A DNA stretch of 64,000 nucleotides from Symsagittifera roscoffensis (Eukaryota; Xenacoelomorpha; Acoela; Convolutidae), in the NCBI RefSeq assembly GCF_963678635.1, contig NC_087063.1:79779574-79843573 (forward strand), given 5' to 3'. Below are positions 1-10,506 of the stretch, one piece after another. The notes under the pieces are model-generated. The model saw only the letters and a program-made list of their open reading frames with translations, was not told the DNA's origin and searched no databases. The position numbers were made by a program, and so were the translations under genes. Positions within the stretch are counted from its first letter, which is position 1. The number at the start of each line of letters is the position of its first letter.

Positions 1-765
1 CATTTTTTTCTAGAAAATTTTTTTTTGTTTTTATTCAAGGTTTACAGAAAGAAAATTGGTCATTTCAAAATGGTAGGCTTATCTAAAATGAGTCTAGACG
101 GCAGTTTATCTCTTAAAAAATTGTCAATTTTTCAGGTATTTCAATTTTTTGCTTTTCGGATTGAAGTATGATTATCAATTAAACAGAAACACACTCTGAT
201 AAAGAAATGTTGTCATCGATGTATCAGGCTGTGACCAGTTTCACATTAACTTCGATCGGTATTGATCCAGCGATGTAAATAACAATTTTCAGAATAAGTA
301 AAATTAAAAAGCTTGTTGCAGATTGAACTCACAATCTGTCGATATCTATCTGCCCATGCTTGTTTTTTCTATCACCGTCGCTTTATTCTCTTAAAAAGGC
401 GTTGATAAGTACTGCGTGCTCACCACGTCAAAAAAAGCACCTACGAAAAATAAAATTGGCAAAAACTTATGGCTGGTTTTTTTGACTGTTGTAGCCAGGA
501 GAAAAAACGCTACAGTTATTTCTTGTATGCACTGTCAGGTGCGAATCTAAGAATTTTTCGAGGGGGGGGGGATTTTCAAAAAAAAATTGGAAAGTTTTGT
601 CGACCTTTTTTTGTTACCAATTCATTTTCTGAGCTCTCTCAAATCATTATAAAGACCCTAGATTGACCAATTTTTCTGCGCTGCAGACAATTTTTTCAAA
701 GAAACAGGCCAAAAAGGGCGTTTTTAAGCATTTTTTTGGAAAATCTCGACCAAAAAATTGCTTTT
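1..765. other. AT-rich non-coding DNA, no gene seen
   Basis: I see no supported gene here. The ORF at 469-666 is low-complexity and runs through a poly-G tract near 562, with no recognisable domain. The sequence around 300-380 is weakly tRNA-like on the minus strand, but the A and B boxes are too poor to call. Confidence 0.6.
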
Positions 766-925
766 TTTCGCCGCGCGCTCCCCCTCAAAATAGTCAAGAT
801 TGGCACCGAATGCGCCTTTAGAAAAAATTTCAGGTCAGTCAACCAAAAATGGATATCTCAAAATAGTACAAAGGGGACCCTTTGGGTCGGCAGGTGCTCG
901 AATCCCTGAGGGTGGGGGGTCACAG
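766..925 (+). repeat. Dispersed repeat, copy 1 (inverse copy at 48.4-48.6 kb)
   Basis: This stretch aligns by eye with the reverse complement of 48,388-48,632. Shared blocks include the GC-rich GCGCGCTCCCCCT patch, GCGCCTT, AATGGAT followed by CTCAAAA/CTAAAAG, and GCTCGAATC before a G-rich run. The other copy ends in a CAGGGGCGGA terminus typical of hAT-type elements, so this is probably a fragment of the same non-autonomous element. No TSD could be assigned here. Confidence 0.6.
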
Positions 926-1189
926 ATCAATTCACCAGGGTCGTTTAGTTTTCAACAAAAAACGGATAACAGCTACTGCGTACGAACTTTAATTTTGACG
1001 TGAGTTAACTAGGGAGAAAAATTGAAAAAAATTTAATCTTCGAAGCATCGAAGATTTGATGGGAACAAACGTGTGTACCACTGATGCTATTTTATCTTCC
1101 AATAAATTTTTATTTCCGAGGAAGAAGATTCAGGAATATTATGCATATAAAAGGCTTACTTTCCCGCATCCAGTTTCCCGCATCCATCC

Positions 1190-2140
1190 TGTAATAATCG
1201 ATTATTTTACGATTTTAGTACCAGTCTTACTAAAATTGAGAAACAATCAATTTTAATCAATTAATAATCGATTATAACCTCTCTCTCTAAGATCAAATTA
1301 GAATTACTTATAATCAATTTTAATCGATTATAATCGATTATTTATTCGCTCAATTTTCGAAACAACTATAATCAATTATAATTGATTATAATCCTTCATT
1401 TTTATTCAAATTTCTAATTCATTAGTTTTCATTCAAATTTCTAATTCACAAAAATCCATTATATTCGATTATAATTGATTATAATCCCTTTTGTTTGTCC
1501 ATTTTGTCTTCGAAGTTGCGTCTAAATTGCTTATATTTTATGCTTTTTGTAGACGTTGGTTCCTATAAAAAATAAGAAAACTGTTTTTGAAATTTTTCAA
1601 TCAATTCAAATTTATAAGGTTTTTTTTCATTTTCCCCATTAAAACTGTTTTTGATGCATATTTTAAGTTTTTTAACCACCAAAACATCAGCAAATTGATT
1701 TAGTTTCATTTTTGATTCGGAAGATTTGTTTCTCATCTACCACGGGAATCTTTCCACTAATATGAAAAGAAATCTATGAAACTTTTGTTTCGAGGTAAAA
1801 CTTTGTGTTCAGATGAACCAAAGGGTTCAAGAGATCTCTCTTTTGGAGATTTTTTTATTGACACAAAAATAATAACCCCTGAAATCTAATTCGAATATAG
1901 TTTTGAATTGATAAAATTGTGGCAAAATAGGAGATTATAATCGCTTATAATCGATTATAATTGATTCTAAGGGTTTTTTGTAGGAACCATAATCAATTAT
2001 AATCGATTATAAGAGATGATAATCTCTTGGAAAATATCACGATTATAATCGATTATAAATTATTTAAACAGCTAGTTTTCGTAATTATAATCGATTATAG
2101 TTTTCAAAAAATCATCATAATAATCCGTTATAATCAATTA
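1190..2140. repeat. Cluster of palindromic TAATYRATTA decamers
   Basis: About fourteen exact matches to TAATCGATTA, TAATTGATTA or TAATCAATTA lie in two sub-clusters (about 1190-1500 and 1925-2140), often directly abutting as TAATCGATTATAATCGATTA. TAATCGATTA is a perfect palindrome. The arrangement could be a degenerate 11-bp minisatellite (unit TAATCGATTAT), or homeodomain-dimer-like binding sites, since two TAAT half-sites face each other. Bases 1510-1925 between the sub-clusters hold nothing I recognise. Regulation is inference only. Confidence 0.6.
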
Positions 2141-2190
2141 TTTACGCCTAAACTTGGATGCGGGTTTGTCCTTTTTTTCTGTACAACTTT

Positions 2191-2449
2191 ACTTGTTTGG
2201 TCACGTGAGAAAACTATTTTAGATGATTGGTCCTTAAAACAAAAACAAGCGAGGGATTCGAATCTACACTTTGGGCCTGGTGACCAAATTCGTACCCGCT
2301 TAGCTATAACTAAGCCAGTTGTGTCATCAAGATAAAGGAATTAAAAAACTAGGAACTTAAGAAAATTAGTGCTTACTGTGTGAATTAACCCAATTACTGT
2401 ATTTCCGCTTTTATTAAGGACCACAGTACCTTTGAGGGACCAAACAAGT
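2191..2449. mobile_element. 259-bp terminal-inverted-repeat element with tRNA-like interior
   Basis: Perfect 12-bp inverted termini are visible: ACTTGTTTGGTC at 2191-2202 and its reverse complement at 2438-2449. A second nested inverted pair, GGTCCTTAA at 2229-2237 and TTAAGGACC at 2414-2422, lies inside. Between them, on the minus strand, the sequence has an A-box-like TGGCTTAGTTATAG and a B-box-like GATTCGAATCC (around 2250-2320), resembling a tRNA-derived SINE promoter. The flanks (TTTA / TTAA) do not give a clear target duplication. It could be a MITE that captured tRNA-like sequence, or a foldback element. No protein is encoded. Confidence 0.55.
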
Positions 2450-4916
2450 TAACTAGTTTCTTTTTTTCATTTCGGTATCTTTTTACACGTGATAATCAGA
2501 TTCATCAGGTACAAAATAACTCACAAGATAAATATACACCAGAATAAAAGAAAATGATTCAATAGATTTTACCGTTGCTCATTACAATCTGATTATAATT
2601 ATAGTTATAATCTAATTTTTATAATGACCTGACTATTTTTGTTGATAAACTATCTAAAAGCATTGAAAACTAATTCAATTTTGTGAACACATAAGTCTGC
2701 TTCTATGCTATTTTATCATCCCAAAAAAATTCAAACTGCAAGAATATCAAGTTAATGAGCTGCTGTTTTTGTCCTAAAAATCAACTTGTTATCTTATTAT
2801 CATGATGTTCAATTTCAACATAATAAAAAAACTCATTTCAAACCTATATTCCAGCACGTTATAAAACTTGATTAAACTAACACTTAAAACTATTCAATCT
2901 AGTCTGACTAAACCGTTTTTCATGGTTATTGTTCCAACTTTCGAAGAAAAAGGAATAATTTAGCTCGATGTAGATTTTTTTTCTTCAGTCAAATTTCGTT
3001 AATCGAAAAAAAGTTTTTGACAATCATTTTTGTTACCCCATTGAAGATATCAACTTCCTCAATTCACCTCAAATTGCTTTTTGTAAAGTTCTGGAGGTTT
3101 GAAAATTGCCAAATTGGCCAAGTTTTGGACTTAAATATACGCGCTATGAACAATTTGTTCATTTTGCTGATAAAACGCGAGTTATTTATGCGTTGCGAAT
3201 TATCCCGCAGAAATTGCACTGAATTGAGGCTAGCTAATCAGATCGGTTGTTTTAATTTCATACGACTCAACATTTCACACTTAAATTTTGTCCAAAAATA
3301 ATGTTTTCACTAATTTCTTTTCCCAAAAACTATTCGATATGAATTAAAAGATATTCAGAACAATCAAGGCTTTGCCCTGATATACGAGCAGTCTTGTTGC
3401 TTTCTGGAGAATTGAGTTGCTTGTACAAATTTGGAGCAAATTTGTGATAAGACTTTCTCCTTCAATTTAATCAGCTGCCTCAATAATTTTCAATCAAATG
3501 AAGAAATAATCTTCTTGGTTTTAATTAATTTCAGACTATTTGAAAGAACCTAATTGCACTCAGAATGTGCTTTGAAGCAAAATTTGATCCAATTTTTTTT
3601 CAAAGAAGTTCCTAAAACTTGCCCTTTTTGAGAAGCCTGTAATTTGAGCAAACAGAATTATAGAAATTTGTGCAAACGTGAAGCTAAGTTTGACCTAATG
3701 TCTTTCATGGATTGACCTAATGAGGAGAATTTCTTTATTGAGTAGAATATGAAAAAAGAAACGAGTGAAATATTTCCAGTTCATGTTGCATCACGATCAA
3801 TGGAGAAGTTTAGCATTAAGATGAAGTAGAGCTTGAGATCAGGACATTTTTTATCATAAGCTTTTTAAAGTTTCTCTTCCAATTCCAATTTTTCTCCTTA
3901 GCATAAAGGCGAATTTCAATGTATGTTAATAAAGTCTCAAACTTTTTTTTATAAAAAATATTATTTCTAAAAACGTAAAAGATTCGAAAATTTTCTTTTT
4001 CTACGTTTTACTATAAAGCAATTGAGAGTGCCACGCTTGCTTCTCCCCATCTGAACAATTCCATGAGAGCGACTGGAAAACAGTCACTTTTGCATCTAGT
4101 TTTCTAGATCCTTATGAATCAATGTACTCAACTAATAAATTGGAGTTATAAGGAACAGTATCGGCAGTCAAACAATGCAAAAATTAATTATAGAGGTCGT
4201 AATTTAAAATTATCACGGATAAAAAGCCTTGATTGATGTCTTATCCACCATCCACAGCAATAAAACGTATCACAGCCGGCTGACTTGTTGGGTGGATAGA
4301 CAATTACTTTTTTATTTTTTCAGTTAAACACTTAGCGGGCTTTAAACATTGGTTTTTGTGGCTTAATCTTGAGTTTTTGGTCAACAAAGCTATCCCAGTT
4401 TCATTTACAAAGTTGAATTTGTAGTAGCAGCGGTTTCACAAATTAAACAAGCCTTGAATCCATTGGATAAAACTTCAAACTACAGCTGTAAAGCAGTTGC
4501 CTCTAGTTTAGATAATTCCAAATTTGCCGTATTACGCAACAAACTTATCGCTTCACTTCTAAAATTTTTAATTTCCCGTCATCAAAATTGCGACAATAAA
4601 CACAGCAATTTGCTCATCAAAATGTATTTCTTTGGATTTTACGGTCACTGACTGTTGAAAAATTTCAAGTTCTGAGTCCGTGTTTCTTTACTTTTTATCG
4701 TTGAGTTCTATATATTTTTTGATTCCACCCTTGGTTTCAATTGTACAAAATTATTAAATATGTCAAACAGCAAAAATTTAATCATTATTTCGAGCTCCGG
4801 TAAAAATATTTCCGTTAACAGAGATCAACCTAACCCAACTCACTTATCAATGATTAAAAATACCGGTAACCCCTGAAACTACCAGCCAAACCCCTAGAAA
4901 AAACCATTATCATTAG
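2450..4916. other. AT-rich non-coding DNA
   Basis: I see no gene. Bases 3050-3430 are a diverged relative of 9400-9730 and 15,180-15,540. They share a segment reading roughly GGCTT-GCCCTGATA-CGAGCAGT-TTGTTG, so this is part of another dispersed repeat. The rest shows no coding signal, RNA gene or clear repeat. Confidence 0.5.
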
Positions 4917-5515
4917 TTTACTGGAGAAGACGAATGGTTAGCTCTACTAATCCATGCACTCCAAGGGAGAATGGTTTTTAAAAATTGCGAATACGGGGTA
5001 GATATTGACCAGTACAATACAGACTTCCATGAATCAGAAGAATTACTAAATATGGATGATAAACTAAATATTGGTTTTGCTTTGAAAAACGCGATGATGA
5101 ATTTCGTACCTGAAACTCACCCAGAACCATTAGGGATGAAAATTTTAGCAGAGTACATTCGGCGGCCTCACATTCATTGACAGTAAAACCACCACGGTTT
5201 GAATAATCACAATGCACAAAAGCGGGTAAGAACACTAAATTTTTAATTCCAAACAATTCAGTCGGAAAAACTGCAGAATTTTCACACCCTGCAAAAAATT
5301 GACCTAAATTTTGCCCGATCGTTGGAAATCGTTTGGGGGACAAAACGTTATATCTTACTTTGCATCGAAAGTTTTTCCTTCAGCGAAAATTATTCAAACA
5401 CTTCAGCCAACACAGTTTTAGATTTTATTCAAAAACTGCATTTACCTACACGGCATACCAATTCAATTAGGGTAGGTCACGCATCATGCTTTGGGAGTCA
5501 AATCTTTTTTTTTCT
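4917..5515 (+). pseudogene. Decayed Ty3/gypsy integrase fragment
   Basis: The open stretch 4917-5180 (about 88 codons) carries the integrase linker and the start of the H2C2 zinc domain: ETHPEPLGMK followed by EYIRRPHIH, resembling the usual H-x(3-5)-H...YIWWP pattern. After stops and frame changes, a cysteine with AGKN (about 5205-5230) and then DLNFARS, KRYILLCIESF and NTSANTVLDFIQ (about 5300-5450) match the catalytic core. The segment RVGHASCFGSQ matches the second catalytic motif, with the expected Asp replaced by Gly. The third catalytic residue is not visible. It lies just upstream of the duplicated segment at 5.7 kb and lacks the rest of pol. The family call is from motif order only; confident as a retroelement relic, less so on clade. 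Confidence 0.75.
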
Positions 5516-5939
5516 AGATGCAATAAACATAAATTTAATTTTTTGTTTATTCGGGGATCATAGATCCAACAGACTGGACGAAAAACTTGTATATAAGGTT
5601 TAAAAAAACTTTTTGCCATGTGCTTCGATTCTTCTAGATCTTCGCTTAAAGACGCTGTTTCACGTGTTATCTGGTTTTTCCGCTTTTTTAGACTAGTCAA
5701 AAACTTATCACGATGGAATTTTTTATTGATTTATGACAATGTAAAGTAGTACATGAAAATTTAAAGAAAAATGTGACGTGGGAATGTAGGAAAGAGCCCT
5801 GATTTCATACTTAAAATTATTGTTATTTATAGATATTTTTATGTTTTCTTCGTAACTTTTTCACAAAGAGCATTATTTTGTCAAAAAGTTTCATATCTTG
5901 GAGAGTTGATTCAAGCTAATAATGAGAAATTCTGAAAAA

Positions 5940-6185
5940 TGGATAGGCGCGCAATTTTGTTTCTGTATGTTCCTGGATTGCATGTTGCAAAACTTACAAA
6001 AATTCAGTGGACTCCGCGTACAAAAACCTGTAACGTAGTTTTTGCCCGCACATTAGTGTTGCTGCGGATTCCGCAACGAGCAATTATGGGTAGTTGTTTC
6101 GAAGTCCGCAAAATTGAGCGGACTCCGTGTACAATATGCGGATTCCGCTTACAGTTTTGGATTCCACGACAGCTTAAGTTTACTA
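5940..6185. repeat. Dispersed GGATTCCGC-family repeat
   Basis: It begins with GGATAGGCGCGCAATTTTG and GTATGTTCCTGGATT and contains several GGATTCCGC / GCGGATTCC cores. The same signature recurs at 12,170-12,375, 46,735-46,895 (minus), 50,640-50,740, 51,230-51,330, 52,880-53,215, 59,215, 61,690 and 63,900. No protein is encoded. The family could be a non-autonomous Helitron or a satellite-tailed MITE; the ends are not defined well enough to say. Confidence 0.6.
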
Positions 6186-6672
6186 AGCACGTATATGATT
6201 ATTTGTATATGGTTTTCTTTGATTTATGAACTTCTTAAACAATTTTTTAATTTCATTTTTACCAAAAAGCTCTTTTAAAAATTAAGAAAAAACCTTCGAG
6301 CTGAGAATTTAAAATTTGAAGTATTTAGGGTCGAGTTTCGGTTTTTATTAAAAAATTTTGAGTAGCTGATTTTGTTGAAGAATTTATGTGTTCAGCCAGC
6401 TTCTGCGTGTATTTAGAATTTGTTCAGAATACTGTTCGCATAAAACAGTTGAAATACTGCATGTTCAGTTGCCCACAAATGTGAGATTATGAAAACTGTT
6501 GAAAATGTTTACTTCCAAAATATGAATTGAGAATTGAATTGTCTGTCTTTCTTAATTTTTTCAACAAACGTACTTCCTGCTTATCGAAAATATTGATCAC
6601 AATTTTTAATTAGAAGTTCGGTAAATTATTTTGTTGCATTACTCTTTTTCTCCAGTATAGGGCTCAGTTTCT

Positions 6673-6886
6673 GGCTCTTTTCCAGTTACCCACCCCCCTC
6701 GTAAAATAACAGTACAAAGCTTTTCAAAAATTGTTCTTAGGTCCCTTTGGATATGTTATTCTTGTAAAGGTTTGTTGTTATGTTTAAACTGACCTTTTTA
6801 ATGCAATTTTTGACAAAAAAATAATTTTAAATAGAATTTCATTTTTGAGTTTCAGAAAAAATCGAAGAGGGAACTGCAAAAGAGCT
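6673..6886. mobile_element. MITE, GGCTCTTTTCC family
   Basis: The left terminus is GGCTCTTTTCCAGTTACCC; the right terminus is its imperfect inverse, GGGAACTGCAAAAGAGCT. Length is about 214 bp with no ORF. The orthologous element in copy B (about 13,081-13,512) is split by a later insertion at 13,159-13,365, which shows the relative order of events. Confidence 0.7.
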
Positions 6887-7033
6887 CTATTTTTTCACAT
6901 TACCTGCATAGTTTCATTTTTCTTGTGATTGTCTAATGTTACACAGATTGTGATACGTACCAATGAGGCTTTGAAAAACATTTTTAACCAAATACATAGC
7001 CACCTTCATACACCATAAAGAAGTTGTTTATTT

Positions 7034-7246
7034 GGCTCTTACCATGTTCCCACTTTCATTTTTTTGAAATTCAATATATGAAAACTATTTAGAAGTAATT
7101 TTCCTGTTAAAAATACATTAAAACAAGTGAGCGTGAACATGAGACAAGCTTCCACAACATTTTTTACATGCAAAATGCCGTGTGAACAATTTTTGAACAG
7201 CTTCATTTTGAAACTTTACAAGGGGCTAGGAAACTGGAAAATAGCC
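7034..7246. mobile_element. MITE, GGCTCTTTTCC family
   Basis: About 213 bp with termini GGCTCTTACCATGTTCCC and its inverse GGAAACTGGAAAATAGCC. Flanking octamers GTTTATTT and GCTTTTTT agree at 6 of 8 positions. The paralogous element in copy B (13,660-13,874) has a clearer duplication. Confidence 0.75.
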
Positions 7247-7340
7247 GCTTTTTTGAGGTAGGGGGAGGGAGTAGATGCGATGGGGGGATATGAGTAATTA
7301 GTAAAACTACTGTTGGATAAAGAACCAATTAAACTTTTTC

Positions 7341-7558
7341 GGCTCTTTTCCACACCCCCTCTTTTGTATTTCAATTTTGGAAAACTAACTTTATGTTGTC
7401 ATATTAGGTAATTAAGTTTTGCTTGGTGAACAAACTAGTTATTGCGAACGCATTTGTTATTCATTACCTGCTTCATAACATCACGCGTTCAGCCATAAAA
7501 ACACGTAAAACAATTGAAAAAATGGAAAAATTGAAACGTGGGGAAGTGGATAAGAGCC
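7341..7558. mobile_element. MITE-like element, related TIRs, different interior
   Basis: GGCTCTTTTCCACACCCCC on the left and GGGGAAGTGGATAAGAGCC on the right bound 218 bp of AT-rich sequence. The interior (TTGTCAT-TTAGGTAATTAA, CATCACGCGTTCAGCCATAA) differs from the other sub-families but is shared with copy B at about 14,020-14,240 and, as a fragment, with 7795-7900. No clean 8-bp duplication is visible. Confidence 0.65.
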
Positions 7559-7582
7559 AAACTGACACCTGTGAACATTTGA

Positions 7583-7793
7583 GGCTCTTTTCCAGTTCAC
7601 ACCTTCAATTTTTTCTGAATTTCAATATATGAAATCTACTTAAAATTACTTTTCTTGTTATAAACTGTATCAAAATATGTCAGCGTTAATGAACAGTTGA
7701 ACAAAATTTTACAACATTTTTTACATGCACAAATCCGTGTGAACAATTGTTGAACAGCTTAATTTTGCAATTTTGGGAAACTGGAAAAGAGCC
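7583..7793. mobile_element. MITE, GGCTCTTTTCC family
   Basis: About 211 bp bounded by GGCTCTTTTCCAGTTCAC and GGGAAACTGGAAAAGAGCC. Its interior closely resembles 7034-7246 (AATTCAATATATGAAA, ACAACATTTTTTACATGCA, GTGTGAACAATTGTTGAACAGC). Flanking octamers ACATTTGA / AAATTTGG agree at 6 of 8 positions. Confidence 0.7.
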
Positions 7794-7993
7794 AAATTTG
7801 GTTTTCTTTTTGCATATTGTAACATCACACATTCAGCCATAATAACGCCGTAAGACAATTGAGAAAATCGAAAATTTGAATTGTGGGCTGAAAATATTTT
7901 TCATGTCTTTTTGTGGGCTGAAATGTGGGGTGGAAGAGAGCTCTTTGCCTTTTGAAGAATTACTTTGCCTTTTGAAGAAACTCTGGATAACTT

Positions 7994-8329
7994 TCAAAAA
8001 CTGAACAACTTGGTTTTCGTTAAAATTTTTGTTGCAACGTTCCTCACTTCGTTCAAAATATTTGAGGGACTCAGCTTGCTTCGGGGTTTTTCACATGTTT
8101 TTTGACACTCCGTAAGACTATGATACATGTTCAAGCGAGGCGGCATTGGACAGTCGTAAGTTACGACACATTTTCCATTGAGGAATTTGTACCTTGACTC
8201 GAAGACACCGCAAAAGCCAGACGGACCAGTGTAGTCACATGTTGCGTTGGTATAGGTAAACGGATATGTTTCGCTGACGATTATAAATACGAAACTGATC
8301 AAAAAAGTTTTCAAGAGATAGGACGTCAT
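7994..8329 (-). CDS. Secreted Kunitz-type inhibitor-like protein, copy A
   Basis: The product is a single-exon 111-residue protein. A hydrophobic N-terminus (MTSYLLKTFLISFVFIIVS) is a clear signal peptide, so the protein is expected to be secreted. Six cysteines follow with spacing C-x8-C-x13-C-x5-C-x14-C-x3-C. The outer spacings (x8 and x3) are those of Kunitz/BPTI domains; the inner ones are shorter than the classical x15 and x7. Classical domains inhibit serine proteases through the residue after the second cysteine. Here that residue is Gly, so inhibitory activity is uncertain and the role may be different. A basic tail of about 28 residues ends in KTKLFSF. The start is the ATG that gives the signal peptide, and it is conserved in the second copy (14,350-14,625). 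Kunitz domains also occur in venoms and salivary proteins; nothing here shows such a role. Confidence 0.8.
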   Translation of the reverse strand: MTSYLLKTFLISFVFIIVSETYPFTYTNATCDYTGPSGFCGVFESRYKFLNGKCVVTYDCPMPPRLNMYHSLTECQKTCEKPRSKLSPSNILNEVRNVATKILTKTKLFSF

Positions 8330-8496
8330 GCTTTTTACTTAGTTAATTTAACAGAGAGAAAACTCATGAATTTTTGTGATCGAATTAAATGAAATGAACC
8401 AAAATTTGTGTAACGCCCACGTGCATTTATTGCACAGAAATCACAATTCTTTTCAGCAAAAACAGCAAGTTTTTAAAATTGAAGACTTGATTCTTT

Positions 8497-8700
8497 GGCT
8501 TTTTTCTTTCCCCCCCCCCCCACCTCACTCAAACATGAACTTTATGGTCTAACGAGTGGTTTTACAAGGTTACTTATGAAGACTAAATATGTTTGTCATG
8601 GCCTAATTAGTCTGCATGTCAATTTTCATGACAATCGGACGACGTGAACAGTAATTTCAAATATAAAATCTTGCAGGTGGGGGGAAAAGGAAAAAGAGCC
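8497..8700. mobile_element. MITE, C/G-rich TIR family, with exact 8-bp TSD
   Basis: Termini are GGCTTTTTTCTTTCCCCC and GGGGAAAAGGAAAAAGAGCC, about 204 bp apart. Identical octamers GATTCTTT flank it at 8489-8496 and 8701-8708. Copy B has the uninterrupted site (around 14,780, GAAGATTTGACTATTTTCC), so the insertion and its 8-bp duplication are read directly. Such a duplication length is known for the hAT and P superfamilies; the superfamily is otherwise unassigned. No ORF. Confidence 0.9.
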
Positions 8701-8737
8701 GATTCTTTTTCCTTCTCGTCCCGACCTTTCCCTTTTC

Positions 8738-9156
8738 CGCTCTTCCCCCCCCCTCACTTAAAGATGAATTTTATGGTCTAACGAGTAGTTTTACAAGGTT
8801 AGTTATGAAGACCAAATATGCTTGTTATGGCCTAATCAGTCTGCATGTCAATCTATACGATAATCGGACAAAATGAACGGTAACTTTAAAAAAATGCAGG
8901 TGGGGGGAAAAAGGGCTCTTTTTCCTTTTCCCCCCACCTGCAAATTTTTCAATTTGAAATTACTGTTCACTTTGTCCGATTATCATGAAAATTTACATGC
9001 AGACTGATTAGGCCATAACAAACATATTTGGTATTCAAAATTAACCTTCTAAAACTACTCGTTAGACTATAAAATTCATGTTTGCGTGAGGTGGGGGGGG
9101 GGGGGGGGGGTGGGGGGGGGGGGAGGAAAAAAGAGCCGGAAAAAGGAAAAATAGCC
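8738..9156. mobile_element. MITE (outer), with a second MITE nested in its right TIR
   Basis: The left end begins CGCTCTTCCCCCCCC and the right end is GGAAAAATAGCC. Exact octamers CCCTTTTC lie at 8730-8737 and 9157-9164. The interior resembles 8497-8700 (AAAGATGAATTTTATGGTCTAACGAGTA). Its right TIR is interrupted by the element at 8914-9137. Copy B (about 14,800-14,825) lacks both. Confidence 0.85.
8914..9137. mobile_element. Nested MITE, reverse orientation, exact 8-bp TSD
   Basis: GGCTCTTTTTCCTTTTCCCC on the left and GAGGAAAAAAGAGCC on the right. Identical octamers GGAAAAAG lie at 8906-8913 and 9138-9145, inside the terminus of the outer element. The interior is the reverse complement of 8497-8700. 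A poly-G tract of about 30 bases (9091-9123) sits by the right TIR and may be unstable or mis-assembled. Confidence 0.9.
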
Positions 9157-9879
9157 CCCTTTTCCTCAGCCATTTTTTGGACGATTATGCATGAAAACCA
9201 AATGTGTTGGAAATACCTAATTAGTCAGCATGCAATTTGTAAGTGTTCCGGCTTTCGTAACGGAAGTAACGGAATATTTGTGCACCGGTGGTTTATTTTC
9301 TTCAGACAAGTTTCCACTTTTTAACTTGCTATTTTTGACGAAATTTTTTATATCATTTAGAAAAAATTATTGCCTTGAGCTTAAACCGAAAAATATATTT
9401 CACCTGTAATCATTTTTGTTAAGTTGTTGAGGCTTAAAGATCGCCACTTTGTGACGATTAAAGAGCGCTTAACTGCGCGCTATTAACGCATAAGTGGAGG
9501 TTTAATCCGTCTTGAATATCGTTCCTAATTGATTGGAGCAATTTTTTTGCCATAACTGATTTATTACTAGGAGCAAAATTCATCACTTAAATAACCGTTT
9601 CATTCAATTAGATTTAAACTTTTGATGTTTTTACTGCTCCATAGATAGACTTTAAAAGGCAGTCGGAACATTCAGGGCTTCGCGCTGATACAAGCAGTCT
9701 TGTTGTACAATTTTCAGCTAAAGTATTACAAAACAAAAGTCGCAGCTGGGGGAAGGAAAAAGAGCCCACAATTCATTGTCAGCAGGTTCGGATCCAGAAT
9801 TTTTGAACTTTCGAGAGAACACTTTTCAAAAAATTTATTAACCATTATTTTACTCTAAACACACTAAAAATCGACTTTT

Positions 9880-9922
9880 CCTCTTACACACACGCGCGCG
9901 TGCACACACACACAAAAACACA

Positions 9923-9980
<58 letters not shown>
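9880..9980. repeat. CA/GA compound microsatellite (copy A)
   Basis: A (CA)n tract with interruptions is followed directly by (GA)n. The overlapping ORFs on both strands here are artefacts of the dinucleotides. The equivalent tract in copy B is at 15,710-15,780. Confidence 0.95.
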
Positions 9981-10506
9981 CATCACATAAAAAGGCATAT
10001 TGCTTGTAAAGGCTTAATTGGTCAGCATCCCAATGTTCATAACAACCCAAAAATGGTAGCAAAGTTTTCACTTATGGATGATTTTCTAGTTGACTCAATT
10101 GATGTTTTGAGGAGATTTTTCTAAAGACAATTTTCAAAAGTATCCCGCGCTTCAGGAGAATTATCTAAAAAAGGCTTTTTTAGTTTTTCCGCAACACCTG
10201 TTATAACTTATTATTACTCTACGAAAAGTACCCGGAATGCAACTCCGTATGGGCATCGAATCCGTCTAATAACTGTAGTCTCAAATAAAAAAACAACTCT
10301 AGTCTCAGATAATAAGAACGCGATAGAAAGGTCTATTGATAACTGTTCATCATGTATCAACTGGTCGACAATGATAACGAAATAATGAGACAAAATAACG
10401 TCTTCTCTAGTGCCGTCGTATAATGATAACCTTCGAGGCCGAACATAAACATACCCATAAAGGGTTTAGCGCGTAATAAGCATAGTATGGCTATTTATAT
10501 ATGCAA

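Noticed and set aside
300-385. Possible tRNA on the minus strand
   Set aside because: A GAGTTCAATCT word resembles a B box, but no acceptor stem or anticodon arm can be paired.
4978-5343. 121-codon minus-strand ORF opposite the integrase relic
   Set aside because: It is the antisense of recognisable integrase motifs, with no domain of its own.
8967-9324. Poly-Pro / poly-Gly ORFs
   Set aside because: They arise from the G-run in a MITE terminus.
9850-10124. ORFs through the CA/GA microsatellite
   Set aside because: The peptides are pure dinucleotide translations (HTHTHT, RERERE, SLSLSL).
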